A DNA stretch of 64,000 nt, taken from contig NZ_JAFBCS010000001.1 in assembly GCF_016907845.1 (NCBI RefSeq), positions 1,736,001-1,800,000 on the forward strand, in the 5' to 3' direction. The notes under the pieces were generated by a model, which did no database searches, was not told the DNA's origin, and saw only the letters and a program-made list of their open reading frames with translations. The translations under genes and the position numbers were made by a program. Shown here one piece after another: positions 63,436 to 64,000 of this stretch. Source of the stretch: Arcanobacterium pluranimalium (GTDB lineage: Bacteria; Actinomycetota; Actinomycetes; Actinomycetales; Actinomycetaceae). How positions within the stretch are numbered: the stretch's first letter is position 1; each line of letters opens with the position of its first letter.

Positions 63436-64000
63436 TTACCTCACCGGCGTCTTCGGCTGCATCAACAGCGGCACTTCGATGTGGTGAGCAACGCCGTAAG
63501 TTTTTTCGACCATATGTGGGTGGAACACATCGTGGATCGGACCAGCAGCAGTTACACATTTATTGAGTAACAGCACCCAGGAGCAAAAATTCGCTAACGT
63601 GGACAGATCGTGGTGCACAAGCACGATGGTTTTTCCTTTCGCGCGCAAATCAATGAGCGCCTTGACTATTGCCTTTTCCGAGGCAGCATCCACTCCGGCA
63701 AACGGTTCGTCCATCAAGATCAAATCAGGATCTGCCACAAGCGTGCGCGCTAAAAATGTGCGCTGTTTTTGCCCGCCAGATAATTGTCCGATTTGCCGTT
63801 CAGCTAGATGAGATATACCTACTTGTTCAAGCGTTCGCCATACGGCATCTTTTTGTTCGGAGCGCGGGCGTCGCAGCCATCCGAGGGAGCCATAGGTTCC
63901 CATCATCACGACGTCGTAAACGGTAGCAGGAAAATCCCAGTCCACGTCGGACTGCTGCGGCATATATCCTATGCGTTTACGCACGTGGCGAAGTTGTTTC
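63436..64000 (-). CDS. Metal ABC transporter ATPase (C-terminal part; gene continues beyond the window)
   Basis: Partial. The visible 188 residues contain the Q-loop RIGYMPQQSDVDWDFP, the signature LSGGQKQRTFLARTLV, Walker B LILMDEPFAGVDAA and the switch His in IVLVHHDLSTL. Walker A lies outside. The reading frame stays open through the window edge with no start needed. The binding-protein gene is presumably further right. Confidence 0.9.
   Translation of the reverse strand, partial: KQLRHVRKRIGYMPQQSDVDWDFPATVYDVVMMGTYGSLGWLRRPRSEQKDAVWRTLEQVGISHLAERQIGQLSGGQKQRTFLARTLVADPDLILMDEPFAGVDAASEKAIVKALIDLRAKGKTIVLVHHDLSTLANFCSWVLLLNKCVTAAGPIHDVFHPHMVEKTYGVAHHIEVPLLMQPKTPVR

Overview
The window is a chromosomal segment of an actinobacterium, most likely an Actinomycetaceae member of the Arcanobacterium/Trueperella type (a guess from moderate GC by eye and gene content, not a database match). 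The actinobacterial signature comes from the order rpsP-khpA-rimM-trmD-rplS-lepB-rnhB-DUF2469-yraN-comM-dprA-xerC-(M23 peptidase)-rpsB-tsf, from ffh, ftsY and smc next to it, from an ileS gene with the ultrashort-stem actinobacterial T-box, and from the tig-clpP1-clpP2-clpX block. No prophage, insertion sequence or CRISPR array was seen. Layout: 264-1907 is a DHA2-type drug exporter. 2018-4980 is a three-gene ECF vitamin/micronutrient importer (S, T and fused double ATPase). 5136-5294 is a 52-residue cysteine-rich protein missed by ordinary length cut-offs. 5563-18382 (mostly minus strand) is the translation/DNA-processing core: tsf, rpsB, xerC, dprA, comM, yraN, DUF2469, rnhB, lepB, rplS, trmD (fused to an acetyltransferase), rimM, khpA, rpsP; an M23 peptidase lies opposite. 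18803-33207 holds a cation-diffusion transporter, an amidohydrolase coupled to ffh, ftsY, a small membrane protein, smc, ndk, folC and ileS with its T-box leader. 33635-36883 holds an SDR oxidoreductase, proC and ald. The accessory part is 37375-46948. A plus-strand monosaccharide ABC importer (ATPase, permease, lipoprotein binding protein) has a clear promoter and a palindromic operator at its start. It converges on a tightly packed minus-strand six-gene operon: tandem-SCP2-like protein A, glutamate-1-semialdehyde-type aminotransferase, split transketolase N and C subunits, tandem-SCP2-like protein B, and a VOC metalloenzyme. I recognise no named pathway with this combination; it is the best candidate for an undescribed system here. 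47294-60491 carries a DUF1801 protein, kup, a shortened CofE-like protein, valS, an acyl-CoA synthetase, chorismate mutase, clpX, clpP2, clpP1 (with a candidate ClgR site) and tig. The right end has tRNA-Pro(UGG), tRNA-Gly(UCC), a hairpin-rich spacer with a tRNA-like relic, and a Mn/Zn/Fe-type ABC importer operon whose ATPase gene runs off the window. A general feature of this genome is the use of long, perfectly paired hairpins (11-21 bp stems), often without a T-run, at the ends of transcription units.
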